DNA of 64,000 bases from Erpetoichthys calabaricus (Eukaryota; Chordata; Cladistia; Polypteriformes; Polypteridae). The DNA lies in assembly GCF_900747795.2 (NCBI RefSeq), contig NC_041395.2:33826597-33890596 (forward strand), read 5' to 3'. This document shows positions 1-12,311 of this stretch, in pieces; position 1 is the first letter of the stretch; each line of letters opens with the position of its first letter. The notes beneath the pieces were generated by a model. The model was not told where the DNA came from, did not search any database, and saw only the letters and a list, made by a program, of their open reading frames with translations. A program made the position numbers and the translations under genes.

Positions 1-500
1 ACCAATCACCCCTTAAAGTCTTGGCCACACAACAATGCCTTTCACAGTCTCTTTGGTCCGCCTCCACTCCTCTCTAACACGCTTCGTCTTCTTCCTCCCG
101 ACTCTCACCCTCACTGGAGGGAGGCGGCCCCTTTTATGTGCCCCGGATGGGCTCCAGGTGCATCCTCAGGACCTCCGTAGCCACACCCCTGTGTGGCGGA
201 AGCTCCCAAGGAGAAGCCGGAAGTCCACCGGGTGCCCTCAAGTCTCTTCCCCCCAGCACTTTCCGGTATGGCGGAAGTACTGAGGGCCAATGTTCCCAAG
301 GCATCGGGGCGCCCCCTGGCGGTGACCATGGGCCCCTACAGGGTTGAGTTCCTAAGCTCCGTACCCGTGGTCCCCAAAGCCACCAGGGAGGACGCCCTCT
401 CGTGTCCTGGAGGAGGCTCAAGCCCTCCTCCACTCCTCCTAGGCGTCCCGGCCGGGCATGGACGCCTGCCGGGCACCACAATATATATATTGACATGCAT
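1..500 (-). repeat. GC-rich LTR-like dispersed repeat, copy 1 (fossil)
   Basis: This GC-rich block stands out from its AT-rich surroundings. Read on the minus strand it has a TATA-like stretch (near 132-140) followed by a purine-rich leader. It resembles blocks near 8.3, 38.7, 39.6, 43.5, 50.2, 59.7, 60.7 and 63.2 kb. A TATA box followed by a poly-A signal in the better copies suggests a solo LTR, but no pol sequence is attached and the family is not identified. The left end runs off the window. Short frames across it are not genes. Confidence 0.4.
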
Positions 501-2820
501 GCGCGTTCGAGTATCTCCTTGCTGACTCATTCAAGGTAGATGGTAAACTACCGGGGTGAGAGGGGGTGTTGTTGCTTATTGTATTGTCTCCTTTTATCCT
601 CGCAGCTCCCTGAAACCTCTCAATGAGGGAAACTAGCTACGCGCCTTCTGGTCCTCCTGTTATAAAAGGCCCGGCTGCCTCCATTAAGTTGTCTTTTGAG
701 ACCGGTTCCTGACTAGTCACAATTAAGGAAATTACTCCCAACTTCACCAAGGTTTAGATCAGCTTGTAAGGTGTCCTAACCTGCTAGGAGCTGTCAGTAA
801 ATGACATTCAGGCAGGTCTGTACGTACAAATGGTGGAATGGTTTGGAAACGCTGGACAACAATGAACTTGTAAACACATATTGATCTGACAGAGATGAAA
901 TAATATTGTAGAAAATCTTGAATGCCATATGTTCACTCCAAGTAGAGAAGAAGCCAGGTGCTGTCAACCAAAATGAAAGTGTTGGTAACAGTATATTTTT
1001 TGGCCACTTGAAAAATGCAGTTTTGCATTAGAGATGGTTTGGATATGTTATAATCAACCATTTCTTAACTTTTCAGGTAATTCACAGATTTATACATTTC
1101 CCCACCACCTCACATGAGGTAATGTCAAAGCAAGCTGCATTCATGCAAATCTCTCGTTTTCCTTTTCTTGTTGATGTGATGTGAAGGCACACACATAAAG
1201 ATCTTTTGATTGAAGTCTGGATGATCATACATATGTGAATCGCAAGTGATTTCACAGTGTCAACACACAGGTGCATATGGATGTAAACTGTATTGTAACA
1301 AGCATCAAAATGGAAAAACTGATGGCACACACTAAATGACAGTTAAGCTCAATTACAGGCTTGTTTATTTAACAATGACTGATCCACAGCCGCACTTTCA
1401 GAAGAATCACCTCACTGTTATGGTCTGAGTAAACACCTCATAAAGCAACAGTTACTGAAACTAGCCACAGGTATTCTTCTGTTTCTGAAATTACTCAGCC
1501 AGTGTTCCCGATCTGCCAGAGTTGCATGTCTTGTCTCTATCTGTGACCCCCCCCTCCATATCTACTGCAAGGCTCTATTTATCCAATGCTGCCCCTGCCT
1601 TCTTAAACTTTCTCAGACTTATAAAGTAAAATATATATTTTCCAGAGGGTTAATGGAAAGCAGAGCTCAGTGTACCTGTGTAACATTTTGGTGTCAATCA
1701 CCCATCCAGCCCCACCTATCTTCAGGGTAATATGCTGGCTACTGCAGTATTAGCACAATATCTTACTTTATTATGTTTTCTTTCTTCTTCTTCTACTACT
1801 TTGAATACTACTACTACTAATTATTATTATTTTTTTATTATTATTATAATCATATTATTATTATAATTGTGGTAAAGCTTTACTGAGCGTGATTTTTGTG
1901 GCTTAGAGTGCGGTAAAATTGAGACGTCATTCATTCTCAAACGTGAATGCCTACTCTTGGCTGGGAGTATGTGTATATCACTTCATAACTACTTCTTGTG
2001 TCCTAATTTGGGGTAGGATCATTTTTTATCCATGTCAGACTTTTACTGAAATTTCCAGGAGTAATTCTGAGATGCTTGATAAATATAGCCATGTCTCTTT
2101 TTTGAATTTTTACTAAAGTTTTTAAAAAGACCTTTGCTGGACTATGGATTTTCTTTCATTGCACCTTTAACACATGCAGGATCTCACCTTGCCAACTTGG
2201 TAGCTACGTGATTTTGGGAAGCTAAGAAAATCGCAGTAAAAATGGGTACCTGAAATTTTTAAACCGGTTAATTCATTTCAGTGCACAAAGAAGTCTTTTT
2301 TGTCATAAGTCAGTACCATATATGAAGCCCACCCTTTTATAAATTGCCCACTTTGAAGTTAAACAACAGTGGCTCATGCACATGCTCTCATGGAATGCCA
2401 CAGTGTCCTTGGCAGTTTTTTTTGTCATCATATCTAACACACATCTACATATCTGCACAACATAACATCAACCACTGCAGTGTGATTAGGGTTACTGTCA
2501 AAAAAAAAACAAAATGAAGAGGGTGGTCTAAGAAATTGCTTGTCACCAAAGGGTAGGTGAGCTGGAGATTAACTATTGTAACCGCTATGCTCAGTTCTTG
2601 GGCACTAGATAATGGTATCAAGTGACCTGCTCGGTAAATAAAAACTAAAGTGGAGGAATTTGTCTTACAAAAGAACACAGGCATTCAGGCACCTGACCTT
2701 AAGACCTCTAATAAGAGGGATTTTAAAGAATACAGACAGAGGTGATATCAGTGATATCAGTGTAGTCAGAAGTCAGGTCAAGAATACAAGGGTCTGAGAA
2801 CAAGCAACATATTTCTGGGT
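501..2820. other. No gene recognised; AT-rich spacer
   Basis: I see no conserved coding frame or V segment here. It holds simple trinucleotide tracts (CTT, CTA and ATT runs at about 1785-1870) and otherwise featureless AT-rich sequence. Frames of 65-82 codons occur here but have no recognisable motif. Confidence 0.5.
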
Positions 2821-2831
2821 TGAGTGGCAGT

Positions 2832-3146
2832 CAGTCAGTGTCCAACCCCCTATATCCTAACACAGGGGACTGCTGGAGCCAATCCCAGCCAACACAGGAC
2901 GCAAGGCAGGAACAAACCCTGGGCAGGGCAAACACCCACACACCAAACACACACCGGGGACAATTTAGGATCGCCGATGCACCTAACCTGCATGTCTTTG
3001 GACTGTGGGAGGAAACCGAAGCACTCGGAGGAAACCCACGCAGACATGGGGAGAACATGCAATCTCCATGCAGGGAGGACCCGGGAAGCGAACCCAGGTC
3101 TTCTTACTGCGAGACAGCAGCACTACCACTGCGCCACCATGCCACC
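2832..3146 (-). mobile_element. tRNA-derived SINE, near full length
   Basis: On the minus strand this reads as a tRNA-like head (a gtggcgcagtggtag-type A box and a gggttcg-type B box near 3085-3140), a conserved body about mailing out at 'cctgcatggag' and 'gtgtctgcgtggg', and a tail related to the gttaggatata motif. The same SINE recurs at 34.8 and 53.7 kb, with tail fragments elsewhere. An imperfect 11-bp target-site duplication, tgagtggcagt / tgagtgacagt, flanks it at 2821-2831 and 3147-3157. Overlapping frames are not genes. Confidence 0.85.
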
Positions 3147-3157
3147 TGAGTGACAGT

Positions 3158-3920
3158 AGATATATATTTTTTCTCTTATTATTCTTAATCTATCAGAACA
3201 TGGTGGTTTTCAAAATCCTGTTGTCAAGCAACTTTGGAGGTAACAAACTGCTTGACTTGGGGATAAAAGCTTTTTATTTTAGTCATTTACAAACTATACT
3301 TGACAGCTGGAAAAGGAACTTTCTGTGAAATAAGTCTTATCTAATTCTTAAAAGCTTTCCTGAGTCTTTAAACATAAGATTATTCAACCAAGTCCCCCAA
3401 GGAGGGAAACACAGAATTTAAATCTGAATAGACTGCTGTTATAATGACCACATTTAAATAGGCTCTATTTCTCCCAATTTTAATGTAAAATTACTACTTA
3501 TTTGCTGAACGTAACACTTAAAACATTAAAGTGACATATGCAACAATGTGAGCAACCCTCCAGATGACCCACTAATGTTACTTATTTAGGCCTTAGAACA
3601 TAGTTGACTCATTGTTGTCTGACGAGATTGTGTTAAGTTCTTTTTATTTCAAAAATTATCAAAATATTTAATTTGTCTGGAGGTCTCCAAATTTATTTGT
3701 AGTTTACTTCATAAACTATTTTCATTTTTGATGTTGATTAAGTAAATTACATGCTTTATTACGTGTTATGCTAAATTTCAACTTATGTGAAAATTTATAT
3801 TTGAAACCATTTCTATTTTAACATGTAATTGGTTTTATAAATTATGGCTAAAGCTTCCCGCTACTGGATCCCCTTTGTGGTTTGGCCCCTGTGCCTCTTC
3901 AATAGCAGAAATAGAAACAT
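3158..3920. other. AT-rich spacer downstream of V1
   Basis: AT-rich sequence between the SINE and the V1 recombination signal. I see no J, D or other gene segment and no recognisable repeat. Confidence 0.4.
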
Positions 3921-3958
3921 TCTGTTTTTGCCAGACAGGAAAACAGAGGCACACTGTG
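3920..3958 (-). promoter_or_regulatory. V1 recombination signal sequence (23-type RSS)
   Basis: The heptamer CACAGTG (minus strand, 3952-3958) is perfect and abuts the V1 coding end. An A-rich nonamer lies at about 3920-3931. The best consensus-like reading, GCAAAAACA at 3923-3931, gives a spacer of only 20 bp. A register with a 22-23-bp spacer reads AAAAACAGA or AAAACAGAA. This is the RAG cut site that joins V to D or J. Confidence 0.75.
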
Positions 3959-4390
3959 TCTCTCATGCACAATAATACACTGCAGAATCCTGTGTCTGAA
4001 GATTGTTCATTTGTAGAAAGAATGTGCTGCTGGAAATATCAATTGAAGCAATAAAATGCCCGTTGATAGCAGAGGAATAGTACTTTGAGTTACTCTCTTC
4101 ATCATAGGTGGCCAGCCATTCTAGTTCTTTACCAGGAGGCTGTCTGATCCAAGCTTTCCACCAGTCTTGGATTACAAACCCAGAAATCTTGCAGGACAGC
4201 TTGACGCTCCCCCCTGGATGAGCAAATTCAGTGCTGGGCTGAGTCAAGGAAATGCTGGACTGAGCACCTTTGAAAGTGAAACAAGACATTAGTAAATGAA
4301 AAATAAATTGTTATTATTAATCTTGTTCATTAAAGTCTTACCTGAAATAATCAAGACCATAAACAATAAAACTAGTAAATAATTCATCAT
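3959..4390 (-). CDS. IGHV: Immunoglobulin heavy-chain V segment V1 (family A)
   Basis: Two exons. The leader exon (4390 to 4342, 49 nt) encodes the hydrophobic signal MMNYLLVLLFMVLIIS and ends in a GTAAG donor. The V exon (4267 to 3959) follows a polypyrimidine/AG acceptor and keeps the usual phase-1 joint. The domain shows Cys23 in LSCKIS, Trp in AWIRQPPGKELEW, and SAVYYCA with the second framework Cys. It would pair with D-J to form the antigen-binding variable domain of a secreted or membrane antibody. It is the most divergent V here, with a Trp-rich CDR1 (QDWWKAW) and no basic residue at the usual start of framework 3. After YYCA the germline reads TGA in frame just before the heptamer; junctional trimming could remove it. 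A TCR-delta V of VH type is a less likely alternative. Confidence 0.85.
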
Positions 4391-4478
4391 GTTAAGCTAC
4401 TAAATTTGATTACTCAGAAATAAGACTGACTCAGTAAACCACTGCACAGTAAAGTTTGTTTTATCCAGAGTCAAAAGC

Positions 4479-4486
4479 TTTTGCAT
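4479..4486 (-). promoter_or_regulatory. V1 octamer-like promoter element
   Basis: The minus strand reads ATGCAAAA, 7 of 8 matches to the VH octamer ATGCAAAT bound by Oct-1/Oct-2. It lies about 90 bp upstream of the V1 start codon, the spacing usual for V promoters. Confidence 0.6.
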
Positions 4487-4499
4487 ATGTTTTACATTA

Positions 4500-6430
4500 T
4501 GCAAAATAACACATTCATCACATTTAAACTTTCACACTTTCAGTGCTTTCATTTTTGACATGGTTCAGAAAAAAATGTGTTTTGTAGAGAAATCTTAAAT
4601 TTCTTTGACATAAAATGAACTGATTCTAAATCCACACTTGCAGATTTCAAGGTGCTAAACTGTCTGCAAATGAAATACAGGTGATTAAAATCAATAAAGC
4701 AATTTTAAAATGCACCATTTTATGAAATAATAAAAAAAACTGATAACGGTGGGCAGTGCTAATATAGCAAACCATAAATGAAAATATTGTATTCATCCAT
4801 TTATTCTTGCCTCATCTCATCACACCTCATTTCTATCATAACAGTATTTATTCTCACAAAGCACCAAAGGTGATCCTGGCAGTGCGGAGCCTAAGGCAGT
4901 GACCCTTGTACAACAGCTATGTTGTTTATTTTGTTATGTTCACTTTCCTGCACGCTTTATCTAAAACAGTGGTTCTCAAACTTTTCTGTACCCTGCACCC
5001 CTAGAAAATGTTTGATTTATGTTTGCACCTCTTACAAAAGTAATACCACATTTCAAGATGAAGAATCACAAATGGAACCACATACAGTACTGCACGTAAA
5101 CAAATTGAACTCAAAATAAAATAAAATAAGCTTTTTACTTAGTGCATAAAATATAAATTTAAATTGAGCAATTAACCTTTATAAATCTCAACAGTCTTGT
5201 AAATGTGTCCCCCGTAAAGCTTAGACACTTGATTGACGATCCAGGGGTCGGAGTATCCCACAAAGTATCAAGTGCCGTGAGGAAATGGTACACAATCAAT
5301 GATTGGGTGGGTGGTTTGGGGTATTGGAGACCCCTGTGAAGCAATGGGTGCCAACACACCACTAAGCAATGACACAGTCAATGAGTTTTGTCTCCCAATA
5401 ACACCTGCAATGCAATTCTAAATCAGAAGTACTGCACAGTTAAAATTGCTGCACTATTGCCAGGACCACCAACAAGATAGATGAGTCTAAGCAGCGGGTG
5501 TCGCGTCCAATTCAGTCCCCCTCATCATGGGCAAAAATGTCATTAAAACCTCAAAATCAGTGAAGTTTCACGATCAGGGTTTGCACAGAAATCAATACTA
5601 CACTTCACCTTTCTCTGTGGATCATTGCAGAATCCAAATTTCATTCTCTAAAAGAAAGATTATTCACATCTCATCAAATTGTGCACTTTCTTGAAGTTCC
5701 ATCTAATTGTGGTTGGATACTGCCTTTTTTACTCAAAACGCTAAAAAGCCTGTAGTGGATCACCTTCTGTGGCATGTTTGAATGCATCAATTTGAATTCA
5801 GCTGTATTTATAGTTTTCAGTTTTGTTTTTAATTCTCTTAATGTCTAAGATGCTCACCATATTAGGCTATAATTAACTATAGGTACACCTGATTTGAAAC
5901 TAAACAGTATATTCTGTGTTGTGAAAATAATGAAACTACTTAAATAAAGTTTACCATGTTCTACTTAAGTTTTTTTTTACATCTCCTTCATTTGCAATAA
6001 GATGAAAGATCAACTGAAAACCTAAATTATCTATGTTGCTTACACAGCATCAACCTTTCATTTAGCTTGTTCTTATAAGAATATACACCTGACCAAGACA
6101 GAAGTGCTGTATCTTATTGTAGCTCACCTAAAACAAAATGAAAATGAAAATGAAAAACAAAATGAAATAGACACGATCAGAATCTTGCTACAAATAATTT
6201 CACAAATGTCCTGCATCTGCACTGCAGCCACTTGTAACAGAGATAAGAGAAGGCAGAATGAGCAAAGAACAAAAGTACATACATCAGCATCATGCACAAA
6301 ATGTAAAATTCATGCCATGCATCTGATATCTATCAATTCAACATTGATCAGCTACATAAACAGCAGTAAGAAAATAGATTTTTTTCAAAGAAACAACCAG
6401 AATAGACAAAAACAAAGCATACAACATAAT
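4500..6430. other. Mostly unrecognised; hAT-end-like fragment near 4967
   Basis: From 4967 the sequence reads cagtggttctcaaact followed by accctgcacccctag, which resembles the terminal sequence of hAT-type non-autonomous elements. I find no matching inverted end nearby, so it is a fragment at most. The rest is AT-rich spacer with no supportable gene. Confidence 0.35.
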
Positions 6431-7450
6431 TTACCTAGTTGTTCAAAAAGCATTTGATTCTGTCTCACACCAATGATTAACTCTGAAAAAAGAAGTTGTA
6501 GGCATCAGAGATAACCTACAAGGATCTCTAGTTGGTTAACCAGCAGGAGATAAAGAGTACAGATAATAGCAAAATGCTCCACATGGAGCAAGGTCATCAG
6601 TGGAGTCCCTCAGGTGTCTGTCCTTGGCCTGTTAACATTTTCTGAATTATATTAATGACATTGATTCTAGGTATAGTTAGTAAACTTGTGAAATAAGCAG
6701 ATGACACTAAAATTGGAGGGATGGCAGCAAAAAGAACTGGACAACCTTCAGAACTAGGCAAGCAATTGGAAAGTGCAGTTTAACATAGAAAGGTGAAAAG
6801 TACATGTGGGCAAAAGAAACATCAATTATAAATACAAGATGAGAGACACTGTCGTTCAGGATGCAACTTCTGAAAATGATTCAGGGATTGATGTTGATGC
6901 AATTCTTTCATCAAATGAGCAATATACAGAAGCAATTCAAAAGGCAAATAAAATGTTAGAATATATAGGAAAAACTGTTAAGGGACATTATTCTCAAACT
7001 ATACACAGTAATGCACTAGTAAGACCACATCTGGAGTATTGTGTGCAGTTCTGATCACCTTGGTACAAGAAGGACAGAGGAGAGCAACCAAGTGCATCCC
7101 AAGGACATGTCTTACTCTGACAGACTCAGAGAATTAAATTTGTTTGGTCTCAAGCAGAGGAGACTGTGTGGGAACCTAATCCATGTATTTAAATTCCTCA
7201 AAGGCATTGATAAAGTAGATCCAGTAACATTCTTTTGGCTTAAGGGTGAATCATGCACTAGAGGATATCAGTGGAAATTTAAGGGGAAGTGTAATTAAAA
7301 TTGAAGCCAGGATGCACTTCTTCAAAAAAAGAGTTGTTAGAGTGGGACTTTGGAACAAACTACCGAGACTTGTAGTTGAAGCATCAACTGTGACCACCTT
7401 TATGAAAAATCTGAATGAGATATTGGGACAGTTTAGGTATTAGCTAAACA
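6430..7450 (+). mobile_element. CR1/L2-like LINE, 3' half of ORF2, decayed
   Basis: Pieces of a reverse transcriptase and its C-terminal region appear in order but in different frames. They include a GVPQGSVLGPLL-like stretch near 6600, an ADDTKIGG-like block near 6695, LVRPHLEYCVQF (7016-7052), then a LRELNLFGLKQRRL and FKFLKGIDKVDP block (7118-7220) and an RVGLWNKLPRLVVEAS ending (7330-7390). These are the usual C-terminal signatures of CR1/L2-group LINEs. Several frame changes and stops make it non-functional. The order shows plus-strand orientation; neither end was defined. Confidence 0.75.
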
Positions 7451-8270
7451 AACAGGCTTGACGGAATGAATGGTCTCCTCTCATTAGTCAAATTTCTTAT
7501 GATCTTATGAAACAGGACCACCTTCTATTACATCCAGGGACTGTACACTGCCTTATAAAAATGTTAGATTCCCACAGTTCCTGGGTGTTCATCTTTGACA
7601 TGCTAGGTAATGGTGAGTTTTTTGGCCTCATGTTCTGTTTTTGTCTTTACCTTTGGATTGTGTATTTTGCTTTGGATTGCCTGTTTGTTTAGACTACTCC
7701 TTTAGGTCTTTGTTCTCTGTAAACTTTTTAGTTTATACATACTCTTCTTAACCTCTACGGTAATAGCCTGGATTTTTGATGAGATTTCCCCACCCCCTTG
7801 TAGGCAGTTTTGTAATTCATTTTATGACTTGCATGCTTTGAACTACATTTGAGAACTTTTCAAAGAACCAGTAGTGTGGAACCCAATCATGAAGTTTGAC
7901 TTGATCAGTTTAAATTCCCTGCTTATCAACAAAGGTTTCCCTAAAGTAGTTGACTTTATTGATTAGGTCAGTATCCAGTGGAAGTTCATTCACGTGAAAC
8001 TGTATCACATGAGCTCAGGATTAGGTCTGTCCGCTTTGAGGGATCAATTGTTAACAATTTAAAAGACTCTTTAATACAATTGGATGTGGGTCTCCTATGT
8101 GAGGATTTTTTCCTCTGGAGATTTAATAAAAGAGTTAGAACCTCATGAATGTGACATTATAATTAAACCAAACATAAAAGTTTTTGCAGTCTTAAAAACA
8201 CAATTTTAAAAATCCAAGATTTAACAAAGAAAGACTTGTATGATTGGAGTCACATTTCATGCATTTGAAG
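7451..8270. other. No gene recognised
   Basis: Unannotated spacer after the CR1-like fragment. I see no conserved motif on either strand. Confidence 0.4.
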
Positions 8271-8279
8271 GAAGTGCCC

Positions 8280-8940
8280 AATACCCTCTGGAGGAACACT
8301 CTGGAGGAACAACTTTAGCTTGGCCATGTGACCTTTAGGATTGTGAGAAGCATTTCGCTGGGGCTGGTACTGCAGTCGGAGTCATACCAGGATCTTTACC
8401 CAGCTATATAATGGAAGTACAGGGGAGGACAATTTGTTCTGGGCATTGTCTTCCCCAGCACACCAGATGGCAGCCCTCCTTCATTACGGCACCACTACAG
8501 ATTCCCATAGGGCACATTGGCAACTGTAGTTCTTTAGCACAGCCTGGTTGGGCTCCATGGGTACTGCCAGGGGAGTGCTAAAGGGACTACTTTGTTGGGC
8601 TCCAACCTCACTCTGAAATGCTTCTGAGCCACAGTTTTGGGACACCAGAAGTGTTCCTGGGTGATAGATAAAAGGAGCTGCCAGCCTCAAAACAGAGCCA
8701 GAGTCAGAAAGAGAAGAACAAAGCTTGCTGGAGAAGTGGAGGATAGTCAAGAGAGTTGCTGTGTGTTTAGAAGTTTAGTGTGCTGGTGGTGTGGGAAATG
8801 TTTCTTTGTAAAGAGTTTCACAAGATTAAACCTTTATTCATTGGTGAACTTGTGTCCGAGCCTGTTGTGTCAAGAGTGTTGGGAGTATGGGGAGCTGCAG
8901 TGACCCCTGGTGACCACAGTGTCCAGGGGGCATTGTAGTC
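8280..8940 (+). repeat. GC-rich LTR-like dispersed repeat, copy 2 (fossil)
   Basis: Plus-strand copy with a gataaaagg TATA-like stretch near 8667 and an attaaa poly-A-like signal near 8825, the layout expected of a solo LTR. It matches the order of motifs in the other GC-rich copies. No internal retroviral or retrotransposon genes are attached, so the family stays open. Confidence 0.4.
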
Positions 8941-11055
8941 TCCTGACCTTTCTTCCTGAATTCAGTTTCTCCCCATTAGCTGATCAGACATTCCAGGCAT
9001 AGTTGCTTGATTACTTGTCTGCTCCCTAGTGTCATGAGCAAAAATGAAATACTTCCATCACACTTCTCTCATTATTACTGCCCATGTCTGCTACCTCTCT
9101 ATTGAGCAGTTCATTCATACCAGTAATATCAATCTGCACTAGGGGCACTGATATGTGTAGGACCATTAGTGCTCTCTCATCTCAGGATATTTACAAAGAA
9201 CATATGATGTTTAGATTCTGTTAGTAACTACAGTCCCTCAGCAAGCTGCTTGCTTGGGATCTGGACTTTGACAAGCTGATATCTATACTGAAGTACACAT
9301 TACTTGCTGAATATCAATATGATACCTTTTTGATAGCTGAAGGGAGGTTCATCTGAATGCAAGTTTAATTTTGTACGTATTGTTGATGCTGGTTGGTTAT
9401 TAGAGGCCATTCATTGCCTTTGGATGATTGTTTCCTGCTACTGACATTATTTAACATTATTGCCAAAGTATGAATTGCTGTCTCTCCTCTGTAGACAACA
9501 AGAAAGTAATCACCTAAAAAGTATCACACTGTACACACTTACATTGTTTCACTGTTAGTGATGAAAAAAAATAATAGAACAAAAATGAAAAAATTGTTGT
9601 TGCAATAGTTATTTCAGTTATGTAAAAAATTATTTAAATTAATTTGTAATAGAAACAAAATTTTTCACACAACTTGGAATACAAAGTACACAGCCTTCAC
9701 CAATCTAACATTTAGAAAGGAGAACACGTGAGATGGCACCTTGTTGATGGAGCCAACCGAAAGTGAAGAGCACAATGCGGGCATGCAGCTCACTCAGTGC
9801 TTTCACAGACATAGCAGACTCGACAATGTATGAAAATTGTTGCGCAACATAAAGATGGTGACACAGATACAAGATTGCACCATTGCTGAAGCTAGTAGGA
9901 CCGATAGAATGTGGAACTTAGATGTAACAATCTGCCATTTGATTAAAAGGAAAATCATATGATTTAAGTGCAGTACTGGTAAGACATCAGACAAACAAGA
10001 TAAAGAATTGGGGCAGCATCATGGTAAACCCATATAATTGGGGGAAAAAATACACTGTAAATGTGCAGAGATCTTCTCAGACTGAGTTCTCAAAATGAAC
10101 TGAATTAAGGACTGAGGACTTCCAGCAGAAAGAGGTGGTTCCAGGTGGACAAACACCAGAAGTGGTGTCAGTGGTGGTAAAGCCATCAATCATCTGGTCT
10201 GCAAAGGGAGAAAGAGAAGAGACATTATCACACAGCGCCAATCCTTTGAGCTACAATGTGTTACAATTTCTACAGCCCTTAAGCTGTCCCTTATGAACAC
10301 ACACGTAACAACAGCTATACTAAAATAATTGGACACGTACTGAATGAAACACACAAAATGGTTCAACTGCAGATGCATCATCAAATCATATGATTTTTCT
10401 TTCCTAAATGGTGTCTCAAAACACACTGACAGCTTTGCCTCTGTGTAAGACACTGGCACACTTTGCCATGTATCATAAGCCAGGGCATAACATGGCTGCT
10501 GATGACAAGTTATTCCTGATAAAACATGGCTGCTGTTGCTTAACTCAAGCAAAGATACATTTCCTTGAAAATCAATACCTAATGGTTCTTTTTTCCAAGT
10601 AACATGTACTGTAGGATGCTGTAAAACTGTCACTGTAAAGAAGGCTCCTCTTTAGCACTTCAACGTTCATCAGAGGGTGGTTGCCAACAATTGGGTCTAG
10701 ATCTGATCTTGCCAATAAAAAAACTAAAATATGGGTTTAAGTAAATTTTTCTCTTTTTTCTTTTTATATAAATATAAACAGTAGGTGTGTGATTGATTTA
10801 CATTTAGCTGAAGTTACTTGGTATAAATTTGTATTTAATCAAAGTTAATTTAGTAAATGAGGTTGACCATAAGCATTTAACTTTGATGGCAAATGTCAAA
10901 GTACAGCATAGGTCAGATTTATTCTTTGTAGGGTAGAAATAAACTAAAGAAAAGAGTTAACTAAAGTGTAAAAGCAGCTGAGCCAAATGTTTTCTTGAAT
11001 TCAGTTCAGTTTATTTGGTGGGGAATGACTTTTCATACATGGGCACTGCATGTTT
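8941..11055. other. Unrecognised; relative of the 15.9-17.3 kb repeat
   Basis: Between about 9600 and 9850 the sequence is related to the repeat cluster at 15.9-17.3 kb; both carry cttggaatacaaagta and a ttatttcagtta-like entry. A 147-codon frame on the minus strand (10190-10633) has no recognisable domain, no homologous copy in this window and ordinary AT-rich composition, so I do not call it a gene. Confidence 0.4.
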
Positions 11056-11061
11056 TATAAC

Positions 11062-11195
11062 CATCCATCCATCCATCCATTCTCCAACCCGTTGAATCCG
11101 AACACAGGGTCACGGGGGTCTGCTGGAGTCAATCCCAGCCAACACAGGGCACAAGGCAGGAACCAATCCCGGGCAGGGTTCCAACTCACCGCAGA
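11062..11195 (-). mobile_element. tRNA-derived SINE, 3' tail fragment
   Basis: The (CCAT)n run and the block reading 'acacagggtca...gctggagtcaatcccagcc' are the reverse complement of the 3' half of the SINE at 34.8 kb. The tRNA-like head is missing, as is usual for a 5'-truncated copy. A short CA/TA microsatellite follows. Confidence 0.75.
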
Positions 11196-11746
11196 TATAT
11201 ATATACACACACACACATACACAGTATATATATTCCAATAAGCACTTCAAATTGAACAAATACCTGATGACTACTGAGTTTGCAAATATGACTCCAGTCT
11301 AAATGTGAGAATAAAGAGATCTCCATATTTAGAGTGGTAAACCTTTCTTCTATCCTATAAAAAAAAAAAAATGTAGGCATCAATATTTTTTTTTCTCTCA
11401 GACGGTTTTATATACACAGTAACATGTCACAAAAGCAGCTGATCAAATTTACTGAGAAAAATATGAAATAATAAAAAAAATCAATTTGGAGGAATTTTAT
11501 TTTGCAGTTCTACACAAATTAGGAGTAACAACAAAGGTTAGAGCAGAGTGAAATCACATCCTACTATGAGACTAGAAGAGCTTGTGAACAATGCAGTAGA
11601 AGCTCATACTTATTTTAATTAATTTTGCAAATTTATGTTCTAAATGCAAAATACCAGTTTGTATTTTTCCTCAGAAAATATGTAGCAGTTACTTGTGGTT
11701 TCAATATTTGTAATTGCTGTTTAAAGGAATAAGGAAGTACTGCATC

Positions 11747-11785
11747 TATTTTTGCATTAACATTTGTATTCCATGTAGCACTGTG
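11747..11785 (-). promoter_or_regulatory. V2 recombination signal sequence (23-RSS)
   Basis: Perfect heptamer CACAGTG at 11779-11785, exactly 23 bp of spacer, then nonamer GCAAAAATA at 11747-11755 (consensus ACAAAAACC). This is a textbook V-side 23-RSS. Confidence 0.9.
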
Positions 11786-12233
11786 TGTTATTGCACAGTA
11801 ATATGTGGCAGAGTCTTCTGATTTTAAATTAGTCAGCTGCAGAGAAGATCGGCTGTTGGAGGTGTCCCTTGTCAGAGTGAGGCGTCCTTTCACACTGCTA
11901 GCATAGCTGCTGCTATCACCATCGTAGCCCAACCATTCCATTCCTTTTCCTGGTGCTTGACGGATCCAGTTTATGCTATAAGATGAAAACGTATAACCAG
12001 AACCTGTGCATGTAATGCTGACAGATCCTCCAGGGTTCTTCTGTTCTGCTGTGGACGACTGTGTTAACAAGGGACTGGAAAAAATACCTGGAAAAGAAAA
12101 TGTTAATAGTGTAAGCATGTAGTAATATGATCTAAATATGCATTTCATGTTATATGTTAGTGGCTCTGAAAAAAAAAAATAGAGGCTTACCCTCCCAGTA
12201 GCATATTAAGCATAAAAATGCAAGAACATTCAT
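11786..12233 (-). CDS. IGHV: Immunoglobulin heavy-chain V segment V2 (family B)
   Basis: The leader exon (12233 to 12191, 43 nt) reads MNVLAFLCLICYWE and ends at GTAAG. The V exon runs from 12086 (after a cttttccag acceptor) to 11786. The mature domain begins IFSSPLLTQSS, with Cys23 in ITCTGSGYTFS, the Trp core NWIRQAPGKGMEWLG, a short CDR2, a GRLTLTRDTSNSRSSLQL framework 3 and ATYYCAIT. The frame is open through the heptamer. An ATG inside the leader intron is in frame with the V exon, but the spliced leader upstream is the better start because it has a donor, a signal-peptide character and a promoter octamer. Relatives in the window are V5, V6 and the pseudogene at 46.3 kb. Confidence 0.93.
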
Positions 12234-12311
12234 GTCTAAGGCTTAGATGTTTTACTTTTCCACATTGCTAATATTTCTTTTTTGTCAATATAAAGTAAGC
12301 ACAATAGTGGT

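Noticed and set aside
3158-3920. Possible D or J segments downstream of V1
   Set aside because: No WGQG or WGxG motif next to a heptamer, and no short coding block with paired RSSs, was found there or elsewhere.
10190-10633. 147-codon minus-strand frame
   Set aside because: No recognisable domain, no splice context, no homologous copy, and AT-rich surroundings; likely a chance frame.
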